Assembly: GCF_003325375.1 (NCBI RefSeq)
Contig: NZ_CP030862.1
Location: forward strand, 3,909,501-3,973,500
Source of the DNA: Streptomyces globosus
GTDB lineage: Bacteria; Actinomycetota; Actinomycetes; Streptomycetales; Streptomycetaceae
Length of the DNA stretch: 64,000 nt
Direction of reading: 5' to 3'
How positions within the stretch are numbered: the first letter of the stretch is position 1; each line of letters opens with the position of its first letter. Below are positions 1 through 7,391 of this stretch, one piece after another. Under the pieces are notes generated by a model. The model ran no database searches. It had not been told where the DNA came from and saw only the letters and a list, made by a program, of their open reading frames with translations. A program made the translations under genes and the position numbers.

Positions 1-961
1 GGCCCGCACCCTGGCCCGCTACCTCCGGCCGGGTGCGACGGTCGTCCTGGAGTCCACCACCTATCCCGGCACCACCGAGGAGCTCTTCGGCCCCCTCCTG
101 GAGGACGGCTCCGGCCTGACGGCCGGCGCCGACTTCCACCTCGGGTACAGCCCCGAGCGCATCGACCCCGGCAACACGACGTGGGGCTTCCAGCAGACCC
201 CCAAGGTCGTCTCCGGTGTGGACGCCGCCTCCCTCAAGGCCGTGGAGGCCTTCTACGGGGAGCTCGTCGACAAGACGGTCCCGGTGCGCTCCCCCAAGGA
301 GGCCGAGCTCGCCAAGCTGCTGGAGAACACCTTCCGGCACGTCAACATCGCCCTCGTCAACGAGATCGCCATGTTCGCCCGCCACCTCGACATCGACGTC
401 TGGCAGGCCATCGAGGCGGCCTCCAGCAAGCCCTTCGGGTTCATGAAGTTCACCCCGGGGCCGGGCGTGGGCGGCCACTGCCTGCCCATCGACCCGTCGT
501 ACCTGTCCTGGCGGGTCCAGCGCGAACTCGGCCAGAGCTTCCGCTTCGTGGAGCTCGCCAACGACATCAACAGCCACATGCCCGAGTACGTCACCCGCCG
601 CGTGATGGACGCCCTCAACGCGCGCCGCCGCTCCGTCAACGGCTCCCGGATCCTCCTCCTGGGGCTCGCGTACAAGAAGAACACCGGCGACGCCCGCGAG
701 TCTCCGGCCGTCCGCATCTCCCAGCTCCTCCTCGACCTGGGGGCCAAGGTGCGCGCCGCCGACCCGCACGTCGTCGAGGACGTCGCGGTGGACGCCCGGC
801 TGGTCCGGGTGGAGCCGACGCGCAGGGAGCTGTCCGCCGCCGACGTGGTCGTGCTCCTCACCGACCACGACTCCTTCGACTACGCCATGGTCACCGAGCA
901 CGCCTCCCTCGTCCTGGACTGCCGCAACCGGCTCTCCGGCCCCACCGTGGAGGTGCTCTGA
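1..961 (+). CDS. wecC: Nucleotide-sugar dehydrogenase, UDP-ManNAc dehydrogenase-like (5' partial)
   Basis: UDP-glucose/GDP-mannose dehydrogenase family: NAD-dependent two-step oxidation of a nucleotide sugar at C6 to a uronic acid, in the cytoplasm. The gene is open at the left edge, so most of the N-terminal Rossmann domain is missing; frame 2 reads ARTLARYLRPGATVVLES. Visible motifs are the loop GYSPERIDPGN, the helix AKLLENTFRHVNIALVNE with its conserved Lys and Asn, the catalytic Cys in GPGVGGHCLPIDP, and the C-terminal nucleotide-binding start GLAYKKNTGDARESP. Only 4 bases separate it from the UDP-GlcNAc 2-epimerase gene, so the pair probably makes UDP-ManNAcA (inference). UDP-GlcNAc or a diacetamido sugar would be alternative substrates. 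Confidence 0.9.
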   Translation, partial: ARTLARYLRPGATVVLESTTYPGTTEELFGPLLEDGSGLTAGADFHLGYSPERIDPGNTTWGFQQTPKVVSGVDAASLKAVEAFYGELVDKTVPVRSPKEAELAKLLENTFRHVNIALVNEIAMFARHLDIDVWQAIEAASSKPFGFMKFTPGPGVGGHCLPIDPSYLSWRVQRELGQSFRFVELANDINSHMPEYVTRRVMDALNARRRSVNGSRILLLGLAYKKNTGDARESPAVRISQLLLDLGAKVRAADPHVVEDVAVDARLVRVEPTRRELSAADVVVLLTDHDSFDYAMVTEHASLVLDCRNRLSGPTVEVL

Positions 962-965
962 CCCC

Positions 966-2084
966 ATGCCCCGGATCATCTGCGTGGCCGGAGCCCGGCC
1001 CAACTACATGAAGGTCAAACCGGTGATGGACGCACTGGAGAGGCACGGCGCCGACGTCGTGCTCGTCCACACCGGGCAGCACTACGACACGTCGATGAAC
1101 GACGTCTTCTTCCGCGACCTCGGCATCCGGCCGCCCGACCGGCACCTCGGGGCCGGGTCGGGCAGCCACGCCGAGCAGACGGGCCGGGTGATGGCGGCCT
1201 TCGAACCGCTCCTCGCCGAGCTGGCGCCGGACGCGGTCGTGGTCGTCGGCGACGTCAACTCCACCCTGGCCTGCGCCCTGGTCACCGCCAAGGCCGGCCC
1301 GCTCCTCGCGCATGTCGAGGCGGGCCTGCGCAGCCGGGACTGGAGCATGCCGGAGGAGGTGAACCGGGTCGCCACGGACCGGGTCAGCGACTACCTGCTC
1401 GCCCCGTCCGCCGACGCGGCGGCGAACCTGCGGGCGGAGGGGTACCGGGAGGACCAGGTCCACGTCGTCGGCAACGTCATGATCGACACCCTGCGCGCCA
1501 ACCTGGAGCGGGCCCGCAGCTCGGACGTACTGGACCGGTACGGCCTCACCCGCGGCCGCTACGGCCTGGCCACCCTGCACCGGCCCGCCAACGTCGACGA
1601 CCCGGACGCGCTGCGCGGCCTGCTCAAGGCCCTGGGGCGGATCGGCGAGCGGTGCCCGCTGGTGCTGCCCGTCCACCCGCGGGCCGAACAGCGGCTGCAC
1701 GCGGTCGGCGTGCCCGCCGGGATCCGCCTGGTGCCGCCCGCCGGGTACCTCGACTTCCTCGCGCTGCAGGACTCCGCCCGCGTGGTGCTCACCGACTCCG
1801 GGGGCGTCCAGGAGGAGACGACCGCGCTGGGCGTGCCCTGCGTGACCCTGCGGGACAACACGGAGCGGCCGGTCACCGTCGAAGAGGGCACCAACGTCCT
1901 CGCCGGCACCGATCCCGAGCGGATCACCGCCACCGTCCACCGGGTCCTCGACGACCCGCCCGCGCCCCGCTGCCCCGCGCTCTGGGACGGCCGGGCAGGC
2001 GAGCGCATCGCCCGCGTGCTCCTGGACGGGGGCACGGCGCGGACCCGGCCGCGGCCGACGGACCTCGTACGGGGGGCGGCGTAG
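966..2084 (+). CDS. wecB: UDP-N-acetylglucosamine 2-epimerase (non-hydrolysing)
   Basis: Interconverts UDP-GlcNAc and UDP-ManNAc, feeding the dehydrogenase encoded just upstream. At 372 residues it has normal family length. N-terminal motif ICVAGARPNYMKVKPVM and HTGQHYDTSMND are typical, followed by HVEAGLRS, the VHVVGNVMIDT segment, LATLHRPANVDD, and the UDP-binding end LTDSGGVQEETTALGVP with the conserved Ser-Gly-Gly and Glu-Glu. The ATG follows the dehydrogenase stop by 4 bases, so translation is probably coupled. A hydrolysing or bifunctional form is unlikely because no kinase domain is present. Confidence 0.93.
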   Translation: MPRIICVAGARPNYMKVKPVMDALERHGADVVLVHTGQHYDTSMNDVFFRDLGIRPPDRHLGAGSGSHAEQTGRVMAAFEPLLAELAPDAVVVVGDVNSTLACALVTAKAGPLLAHVEAGLRSRDWSMPEEVNRVATDRVSDYLLAPSADAAANLRAEGYREDQVHVVGNVMIDTLRANLERARSSDVLDRYGLTRGRYGLATLHRPANVDDPDALRGLLKALGRIGERCPLVLPVHPRAEQRLHAVGVPAGIRLVPPAGYLDFLALQDSARVVLTDSGGVQEETTALGVPCVTLRDNTERPVTVEEGTNVLAGTDPERITATVHRVLDDPPAPRCPALWDGRAGERIARVLLDGGTARTRPRPTDLVRGAA

Positions 2085-2236
2085 CAGGCGCACCCCACCG
2101 CGACGCACCACCGGACGACACCGGACGGCGCAGCACGGCGCAGGACAGAACAGTGCAGAACAGATCAGAACAACGCAACCACGCAATGAAGGCGGCGGCG
2201 CACTCCGGACGACGCGCCGCCGCGAGGGGGAAGACC

Positions 2237-2869
2237 ATGGATCTCGCGGAGATCTGGCGGGTCATGTGCAGACGCTGGTACGTACTGCTGCCCGGACTGC
2301 TGCTCACGGCCGCGCTGACCGCCGGCGTGTACCTGCTCGTCCCGGTGGAGTACCGCTCCCAGAGCACCGTGACGCTGCTCAACTCCAGGAAGGCCACGGA
2401 GGCCTTCGACGGCAACCCCTTCCTCAGCACCCAGGCCTCGCTGACCGGCATGGCCGACGGCCTGGCCCGCAACCTCAACTCCGACGAGTCGCGCGCCGCC
2501 CTGAAGTCCCAGGGCCTCACCGGGACATACGAGGCGAAGATCGCCGACAACGCGCAGGGCCCCTTCATGTGGCTCAGCGTCACCGGCACCGAGCCGGCCC
2601 GCGTCCTGAAGTCGGACGAGCTGCTCACCGCCTACGCCGAGAGGCGGCTGAACGAGTTCCAGGCCGCCCAGAAGGTGCCCGCGGAGGCGATGATCCGCAT
2701 GGCGACGATCGTTCCGCCGCAGAAGCCGCAGGCGCAGACGAAAACGCGGGTCCAGTACCTCGCCATGGCGGGCGCGCTCGGCTTCGTGCTGAGCCTGGTC
2801 GCGACGTTCTTCGTGGAGGCCCGCGTCCGCGGCCGCGCCGACCGGGCCCGTTCGCAGGACGCGCCGTGA
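2237..2869 (+). CDS. Wzz-like chain-length determinant / polysaccharide co-polymerase
   Basis: A 210-residue two-helix membrane protein of the Wzz type, expected to set polymer chain length together with a Wzy polymerase. It starts MDLAEIWRVMCRRWYVLLPG, has a membrane helix at about residues 17-33, an external loop of about 140 residues beginning VPVEYRSQSTVTLLNS, and a second helix at about 172-190 before a basic tail. There is no cytoplasmic tyrosine-kinase domain. ATG 2237 is preferred because GAGGGGGAAG lies just upstream; an in-frame ATG at 2186 would add an unlikely basic leader. The stop overlaps the flippase start. Two other Wzz domains in this locus begin with the same RRWYV block. 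Confidence 0.82.
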   Translation: MDLAEIWRVMCRRWYVLLPGLLLTAALTAGVYLLVPVEYRSQSTVTLLNSRKATEAFDGNPFLSTQASLTGMADGLARNLNSDESRAALKSQGLTGTYEAKIADNAQGPFMWLSVTGTEPARVLKSDELLTAYAERRLNEFQAAQKVPAEAMIRMATIVPPQKPQAQTKTRVQYLAMAGALGFVLSLVATFFVEARVRGRADRARSQDAP

Positions 2870-4371
2870 CGGCCCCGGGGCCCGGCGCCGCGCCTCCTCA
2901 GCCGCCACCGGCCGCCGCCCCCTCCCTGGGCCGCAAGGTCGGCGCGGCCGCACGCTGGAGCCTGGTCAACACGGTCGTCATGCGCCTCGGCAACTTCGCG
3001 ACCGGCATCATCCTGGCCCGGTGGTTCCTCGGCCCGGAGGCCTGGGGCGTGTACGGGCTCGCGCAGACGGTGCTGCTGGTGCTGCTCTCCGCGAACGAGC
3101 TCGGCGTCACCCTCGCGCTCGTCCGCTGGGAGGGCGACCCGCGCCGCTTCGCCCCGACCGTCCTCACCCTGAGCACCGCCGCCAGCTGCGCCCTGTACGC
3201 CGCCCTGTTCGCGGCGGCCCCGGCGGTCGCCCGGGTGCTCGGCTCGCCCGAGGCGTCCGCGGTACTCCGGGTGATGTGCGTGTGCGTCGTCCTCGACGGG
3301 CTGTCCCAGGTGCCGGCCGGCATCCTCACCCGGGAGTTCGCGCAGGGCCGCCGGATGGCCGTCGACGGCGTCAACTTCGTCCTCAGCACCGGCGTCACCC
3401 TGCTGCTGGCCGTGCAGGGCTGGGGCGCAATGAGCTTCGCGTGGGGCTCCGTCGCCGGGAACGCCGCCGCCCTCGCCGGATGCTGCCTGGCCGCGCCGGG
3501 CACGCTCCGCTTCGGCTGGGACCGGGCGCAGGCGCGTGCCCTGCTGCGCTTCGGGCTGCCGCTCGCCGGGGCGAGCCTGCTCGCACTCGGCGTGGTCAAC
3601 GTCGACACCATGGTGGTGGGATCCACGCTGGACCAGCTCGCGCTGGGCTTCTACGTCCTCGCCTTCAACATGTCCGGCTGGCCGGTGCGGATCATCTCCG
3701 AGGCGGCCCGCCGCGTCTCGTTCGCCGGGTTCTCCCGGCTGGCCGAGACGCCGGGGGCGCTGGCGGACGGGTTCGCGCGGGGCCTGGGCATCGTGATGAC
3801 CGGCACGGTCCCGCTGTGTGTGCTGCTCGCCGCGCTCGCCGCGCCGCTCGTGGAGCTCGTCTACGGCGCGCGGTGGCTGCCCGCCGCGGCGGCCCTGCCG
3901 TGGCTGATGGGGCTCGGCCTGATCCGGATCGGCTGCGAGCTCGCGTACGACTGCCTCGTCGCGGTCGGGCGCCGCCGGCTGCTCATCGGCGTGCAGGGCC
4001 TGTGGCTGGTCCTCCTCGTCCCGGTGCTGGTCGCGGGCGCCGGGGCGGGCGGGATCGTCGGGGTCGCCCAGGGACACGTCGTGGTGGCGGGCGCGGTCGT
4101 CGTGCCGGTGTTCCTCTACGCCCTGCGCCGGGCCGGCGTCGGCCTGGGCTCGGTCGGCCGGGCGTGCGCCTGGCCCGCGGCCGGCGGGGTCGTGATGGCC
4201 GCCGCGGTGACCGGCCTGCACCGGCTGCTGGGCGACGGCGTACCGGCCCTGCTCGCGACCGGCGCGGCCGGGACGCTCTGCTACGCGGTGTGCGTCCTGC
4301 CGAGCCTGGGACACCTGCGCGGTGCCGGACGGCGGGCACCCGCCGCACCGGCCGACAACGACGGAGGCTGA
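2866..4371 (+). CDS. Wzx-like polysaccharide flippase (MATE/MVF-type)
   Basis: A 501-residue polytopic protein of the polysaccharide transporter/oligosaccharide flippase superfamily, expected to move lipid-linked repeat units across the membrane. After a Pro/Ala-rich start it has the family opening GAAARWSLVNTVVMRLGNFA followed by GIILARWFLGPEAWGVYGLA, and roughly a dozen hydrophobic helices spread over the whole length. The GTG start overlaps the Wzz-like stop in a GTGA arrangement, and the beta-helix gene begins 5 bases after its stop, so these genes form one operon. The position between a chain-length protein and glycosyltransferases supports export of the locus polymer. Confidence 0.85.
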   Translation: MTAPGPGAAPPQPPPAAAPSLGRKVGAAARWSLVNTVVMRLGNFATGIILARWFLGPEAWGVYGLAQTVLLVLLSANELGVTLALVRWEGDPRRFAPTVLTLSTAASCALYAALFAAAPAVARVLGSPEASAVLRVMCVCVVLDGLSQVPAGILTREFAQGRRMAVDGVNFVLSTGVTLLLAVQGWGAMSFAWGSVAGNAAALAGCCLAAPGTLRFGWDRAQARALLRFGLPLAGASLLALGVVNVDTMVVGSTLDQLALGFYVLAFNMSGWPVRIISEAARRVSFAGFSRLAETPGALADGFARGLGIVMTGTVPLCVLLAALAAPLVELVYGARWLPAAAALPWLMGLGLIRIGCELAYDCLVAVGRRRLLIGVQGLWLVLLVPVLVAGAGAGGIVGVAQGHVVVAGAVVVPVFLYALRRAGVGLGSVGRACAWPAAGGVVMAAAVTGLHRLLGDGVPALLATGAAGTLCYAVCVLPSLGHLRGAGRRAPAAPADNDGG

Positions 4372-4376
4372 CGGCC

Positions 4377-5525
4377 ATGGCAGTGCCGGCAGACGGGAAA
4401 CGCCGCACGGCGGCCTGGGCGGTGGCCGGGCTGCTGCTCGCCGCCGTACTGACCCTGTACCCGGCGGAGCGCACCGGCGGCGGCACGCCGCCCGCGTCCG
4501 CGGCGTGCCCGGCAGGCAGCACACCGGACTGCCCGAAGCCCGGCGGCGGGACGCAGCCGCCCGCGGCGCCTTCCCCCACCGCTCCCTCCCCCGGCGCCGG
4601 CGCCTCCGCACCGGCCTCCGCCGCTCCCCCTGCACCGCCCCGGGCCACCGCCCCCGGCCCGGCGGGGCCCTGCGCGTCACCCGGCGCCTGCGGGTTTCCC
4701 GACGAGCACACCACCGGGCCGCGGATCCCTCTGGAGCGGCACGACACCGGCAACATGTCCGTCAGGAAGGACGGCACGGTCATCAGGGGCTGGGACATCC
4801 GCGGCTCGCTGGACGTCTACGCCAACGACGTGACCGTCATCGACAGCCGGATCACCTCCACCAACTGGTGGGGCGTCAACCTCCGCCCGGGCTTCCGGAA
4901 CCTGCGCATCCTGCACACCGAGATCACCGCCGTCCCCGGGAAGGGACCCGACAACGGCGGCGCGAACTACGCCGTCTCCAACATGGGGACCGAGTCCGTC
5001 GAAGTCGGCTGGTGCGACATCTCCGTCTTCGGCAACGCGCTCTCCATGGGCCAGGGCCATCTGCACGACAACTACGTCCACGACATCGTGCCGTTCCGCA
5101 ACAAGACCGGCGAGTGGCAGCACACCGACGCCGTCATCAGCGGCGGCGGCAACAAGGGGCGGCTCGTGGTGCGGCACAACACCCTCCTCAACCCGGTCCC
5201 CGTGGACCGCGGCGCCACCGCGGCGGTGGGCCTGTTCGCCGACACCGGCACCGTCTCGTCGGTCGTCGTCGACCGCAACTGGCTCGCCGGCGGCGCCTAC
5301 ACGCTCTACGGCGGCGGACCCGGCGCCACCGGCATCGAGGTGACGGACAACGTCTTCTCCACCCAGTACCACCCGCACGGCGGGGCCTACGGGCAGGTCG
5401 CCGCCTGGAACGCGGGCGGCGCGGGCAACGTGTGGCGCGGCAACCGCACCAGCGAGGGAAAGCCGGTCGTCCCGGAACCGGCCCCGTCCCCGTCCCTCAC
5501 ACCCGTGCCCGAGACCGCGTCCTGA
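4377..5525 (+). CDS. Secreted right-handed parallel beta-helix protein
   Basis: A 382-residue exported protein. The N-terminus MAVPADGKRRTAAWAVAGLLL carries a signal anchor at about residues 10-24, then a Pro/Ala/Gly-rich linker to about residue 105. The rest is built of short repeating strands with right-handed beta-helix character, for example VIRGWDIRGSLDVYANDVTV, IDSRITSTNWWGVNLRPGF and the later NNGGANYAVSNMG-like turns, ending in a Pro-rich tail. Pectate-lyase-like and carbohydrate-processing proteins share this fold, so it may bind or trim the exported polymer. No catalytic residues can be assigned by eye. It starts 5 bases after the flippase stop and belongs to that operon. Confidence 0.75.
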   Translation: MAVPADGKRRTAAWAVAGLLLAAVLTLYPAERTGGGTPPASAACPAGSTPDCPKPGGGTQPPAAPSPTAPSPGAGASAPASAAPPAPPRATAPGPAGPCASPGACGFPDEHTTGPRIPLERHDTGNMSVRKDGTVIRGWDIRGSLDVYANDVTVIDSRITSTNWWGVNLRPGFRNLRILHTEITAVPGKGPDNGGANYAVSNMGTESVEVGWCDISVFGNALSMGQGHLHDNYVHDIVPFRNKTGEWQHTDAVISGGGNKGRLVVRHNTLLNPVPVDRGATAAVGLFADTGTVSSVVVDRNWLAGGAYTLYGGGPGATGIEVTDNVFSTQYHPHGGAYGQVAAWNAGGAGNVWRGNRTSEGKPVVPEPAPSPSLTPVPETAS

Positions 5526-5572
5526 CCCGGCCGCGCAGACCCCGCGAACACCCCCCGCCCCGAGAGGACGAC

Positions 5573-6379
5573 ATGCGCCGCATCGCCCGCGCCCCGTGGG
5601 AGCTCCTCAAGCGGGCCTTCGGCTGGCTGGTGCTCTTCGAAGCCCGCAACAAGCTCCTCCTCGCCCCCTCGGCGCTGCGCCTGCGCCGCCTGGAGGACGC
5701 CGAGACCGCCCGCCTCGCGGCCCTGCTGGGCAGGCCGCCCACCGCCCTCGTCGCCACCGTGATCGCCACGCACCGGCGCCCCGAGGCGCTGCGGGCCGCG
5801 GTCCGCTCGGCCCTCGCCCAGACGGTCCGCGACCACGTCGTCCTGGTCGTCGACGACGGCGCCGGCCTGCCCCCGCTGCCCGCCGACCCGCGGCTGTCCG
5901 CGGTCTCCCTGGCCCGCAACACGGGTACGGCGGGCGTCGTCCGCAACGTGGGGATACGGCTGTCCCGCTCGCGGTACGTGGCGTTCCTGGACGACGACAA
6001 CCTGTGGGAGCCCGACCACCTGGAGCAGGCCCTCGCCGTGCTGGAGCGGCCCGGCGGGCCCGACGCCGTCTACACGGCGCTGCGCCGGGTGCTGCCCGAC
6101 GGGACGGAGCGCGACGTGCTGTCGGTGCCGTTCGACCGGCGCCGGGCCGCCCGGGAGGCCTTCCTCGACACCAACGCGTTCGTGGCGCGCCGCAGCCGTT
6201 CGCTGTACTTCAGCCGGCTGCGCCGCCCCCCGGAGGTGCTGCCGAGGGAGGACTGGGAGCTCGTACGCCGCTACGCGCGGCGGCACGAGGTCCGGCACGT
6301 CCCGCGGGCCACCGTCCGGTACCTGGTGAACCCGGAGAGCTTCTACACGGCCTGGGACGGCGCCCCGCCCGCCGGCTGA
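5573..6379 (+). CDS. Family 2 glycosyltransferase
   Basis: A 268-residue GT2 (GT-A fold) enzyme that should add a sugar from a nucleotide donor to the growing lipid-linked unit. Motifs are VIATHRRPEALRAAVRSAL at the start of the fold, VVDDGAG, RNTGTAGVVRNVGI, and the metal-binding DXD-type segment VAFLDDDNLWEPDHLEQAL. An Asp-Trp-Glu near residue 225 (PREDWELVRRYA) fits the catalytic region. About 60 residues precede the fold and include a short hydrophobic stretch (FGWLVLF). The gene lies 47 bases after the beta-helix gene, with AGAGGACGAC as ribosome-binding site. Donor and acceptor cannot be told from sequence. Confidence 0.85.
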   Translation: MRRIARAPWELLKRAFGWLVLFEARNKLLLAPSALRLRRLEDAETARLAALLGRPPTALVATVIATHRRPEALRAAVRSALAQTVRDHVVLVVDDGAGLPPLPADPRLSAVSLARNTGTAGVVRNVGIRLSRSRYVAFLDDDNLWEPDHLEQALAVLERPGGPDAVYTALRRVLPDGTERDVLSVPFDRRRAAREAFLDTNAFVARRSRSLYFSRLRRPPEVLPREDWELVRRYARRHEVRHVPRATVRYLVNPESFYTAWDGAPPAG

Positions 6380-6401
6380 CCGGGGGCGGCGGCCGCGCGG
6401 G

Positions 6402-7391
6402 TCACGGCCGCGGTGCGGCCCGCAGGGCGGCGCGGCCGGCGAGGGCGCGGACGGCGGCCCGGCTCGCCTCCCGGCCGAGCGCGGCGCGGGAGGCCTCCCG
6501 GAGCAGGACGGCGGCGCGGAAGGCGGCGGTCGCGGCGGCCCCGTGCCGGCGGGCGTAGAGGCGGACCCGGTTCAGGGTGAGCAGGGTCCACAGCCGCGGG
6601 GAGGCCTGCGAGTCCCCGCCGAGGTGGACGGCGGCGGCCGCGGGTTCGAGGCGGGTGGCGAAGCCCAGGTCGCGGGCGCGCAGGCAGAACTCGGTCTCCT
6701 CTGAGTACAGGAAGAACGTCTCGTCCCAGGGGCCGCAGGCGTCGAGGCAGTCCCGGGAGACGGCCATGAGGGCTCCGGTCGCCCAGTCGGCGACGGTGGC
6801 CCGCCGGTATGCCGCCGGGTCGGTGACGAGCTCGCTCCAGCGGGGGAAGCGCCCGGCGCGCCGATTGCCGATGACGGCCTCGCCGAGCGCCCGCGTCACC
6901 TGCGGCTCGCGGCGCAGCGAGTGGTGGAGCGCGCCGTCGGGGTCGTGGAGCAGGGGGACGGTGATGCCGACGCGGCGGCCGCCCGACAGGGGCGCGTCGA
7001 GGGCGTCGAGGAGGAGGCGGGCGCAGCCGGGCCGCATCCGGATGTCCGGGTTGCAGACGAGGGCGGCGCGGGGGCCTCCGTCCCAGGCCGCGGCGGCGGC
7101 GAGGGCGGCGTTGACGCCGGCCGCGTAGCCGGCGTTGCGGCCGGTCTGGACGAGGGTCGCGTCCGGGGCGAGCCGGCGGAGCAGGTCCGGGGTGCCGTCG
7201 GCGGACGCGTTGTCGGCGACGACGAGCCGCCAGTCGGTTCCGGCCATCCCCTCGGGCAGGGCCGCCAGGAACGCGGGCAGGACGCCGGCGCTGTTCCAGG
7301 TGACGGCGACGACGGCTACGGGACCGGTACGCGGTCCGGGGCCCGGTGCGGGCAGGGGGCGGTCGGCGGGCAGGGGGCGGTGTGAGGACAT
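6402..7391 (-). CDS. Family 2 glycosyltransferase (rhamnosyltransferase-like)
   Basis: A 329-residue GT2 enzyme. Visible are VAVVAVTWNSAGVLPAFLAA, VVADNASADGTPDLLRRL, RNAGYAAGVNAAL, the DXD-type CNPDIRM, the acceptor-side ATGALMAVSRDCLDACGPWDE, YSEETEFCLRARDLGF, and HLGGDS. This set is characteristic of the dTDP-rhamnosyl/galactofuranosyl-like branch of GT2. The ATG lies inside the 3' end of the upstream polymerase gene (76-base overlap), so the two are co-transcribed. The first 23 or so residues are Pro-rich and may be dispensable. Specificity is not determinable from sequence. Confidence 0.86.
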   Translation of the reverse strand: MSSHRPLPADRPLPAPGPGPRTGPVAVVAVTWNSAGVLPAFLAALPEGMAGTDWRLVVADNASADGTPDLLRRLAPDATLVQTGRNAGYAAGVNAALAAAAAWDGGPRAALVCNPDIRMRPGCARLLLDALDAPLSGGRRVGITVPLLHDPDGALHHSLRREPQVTRALGEAVIGNRRAGRFPRWSELVTDPAAYRRATVADWATGALMAVSRDCLDACGPWDETFFLYSEETEFCLRARDLGFATRLEPAAAAVHLGGDSQASPRLWTLLTLNRVRLYARRHGAAATAAFRAAVLLREASRAALGREASRAAVRALAGRAALRAAPRP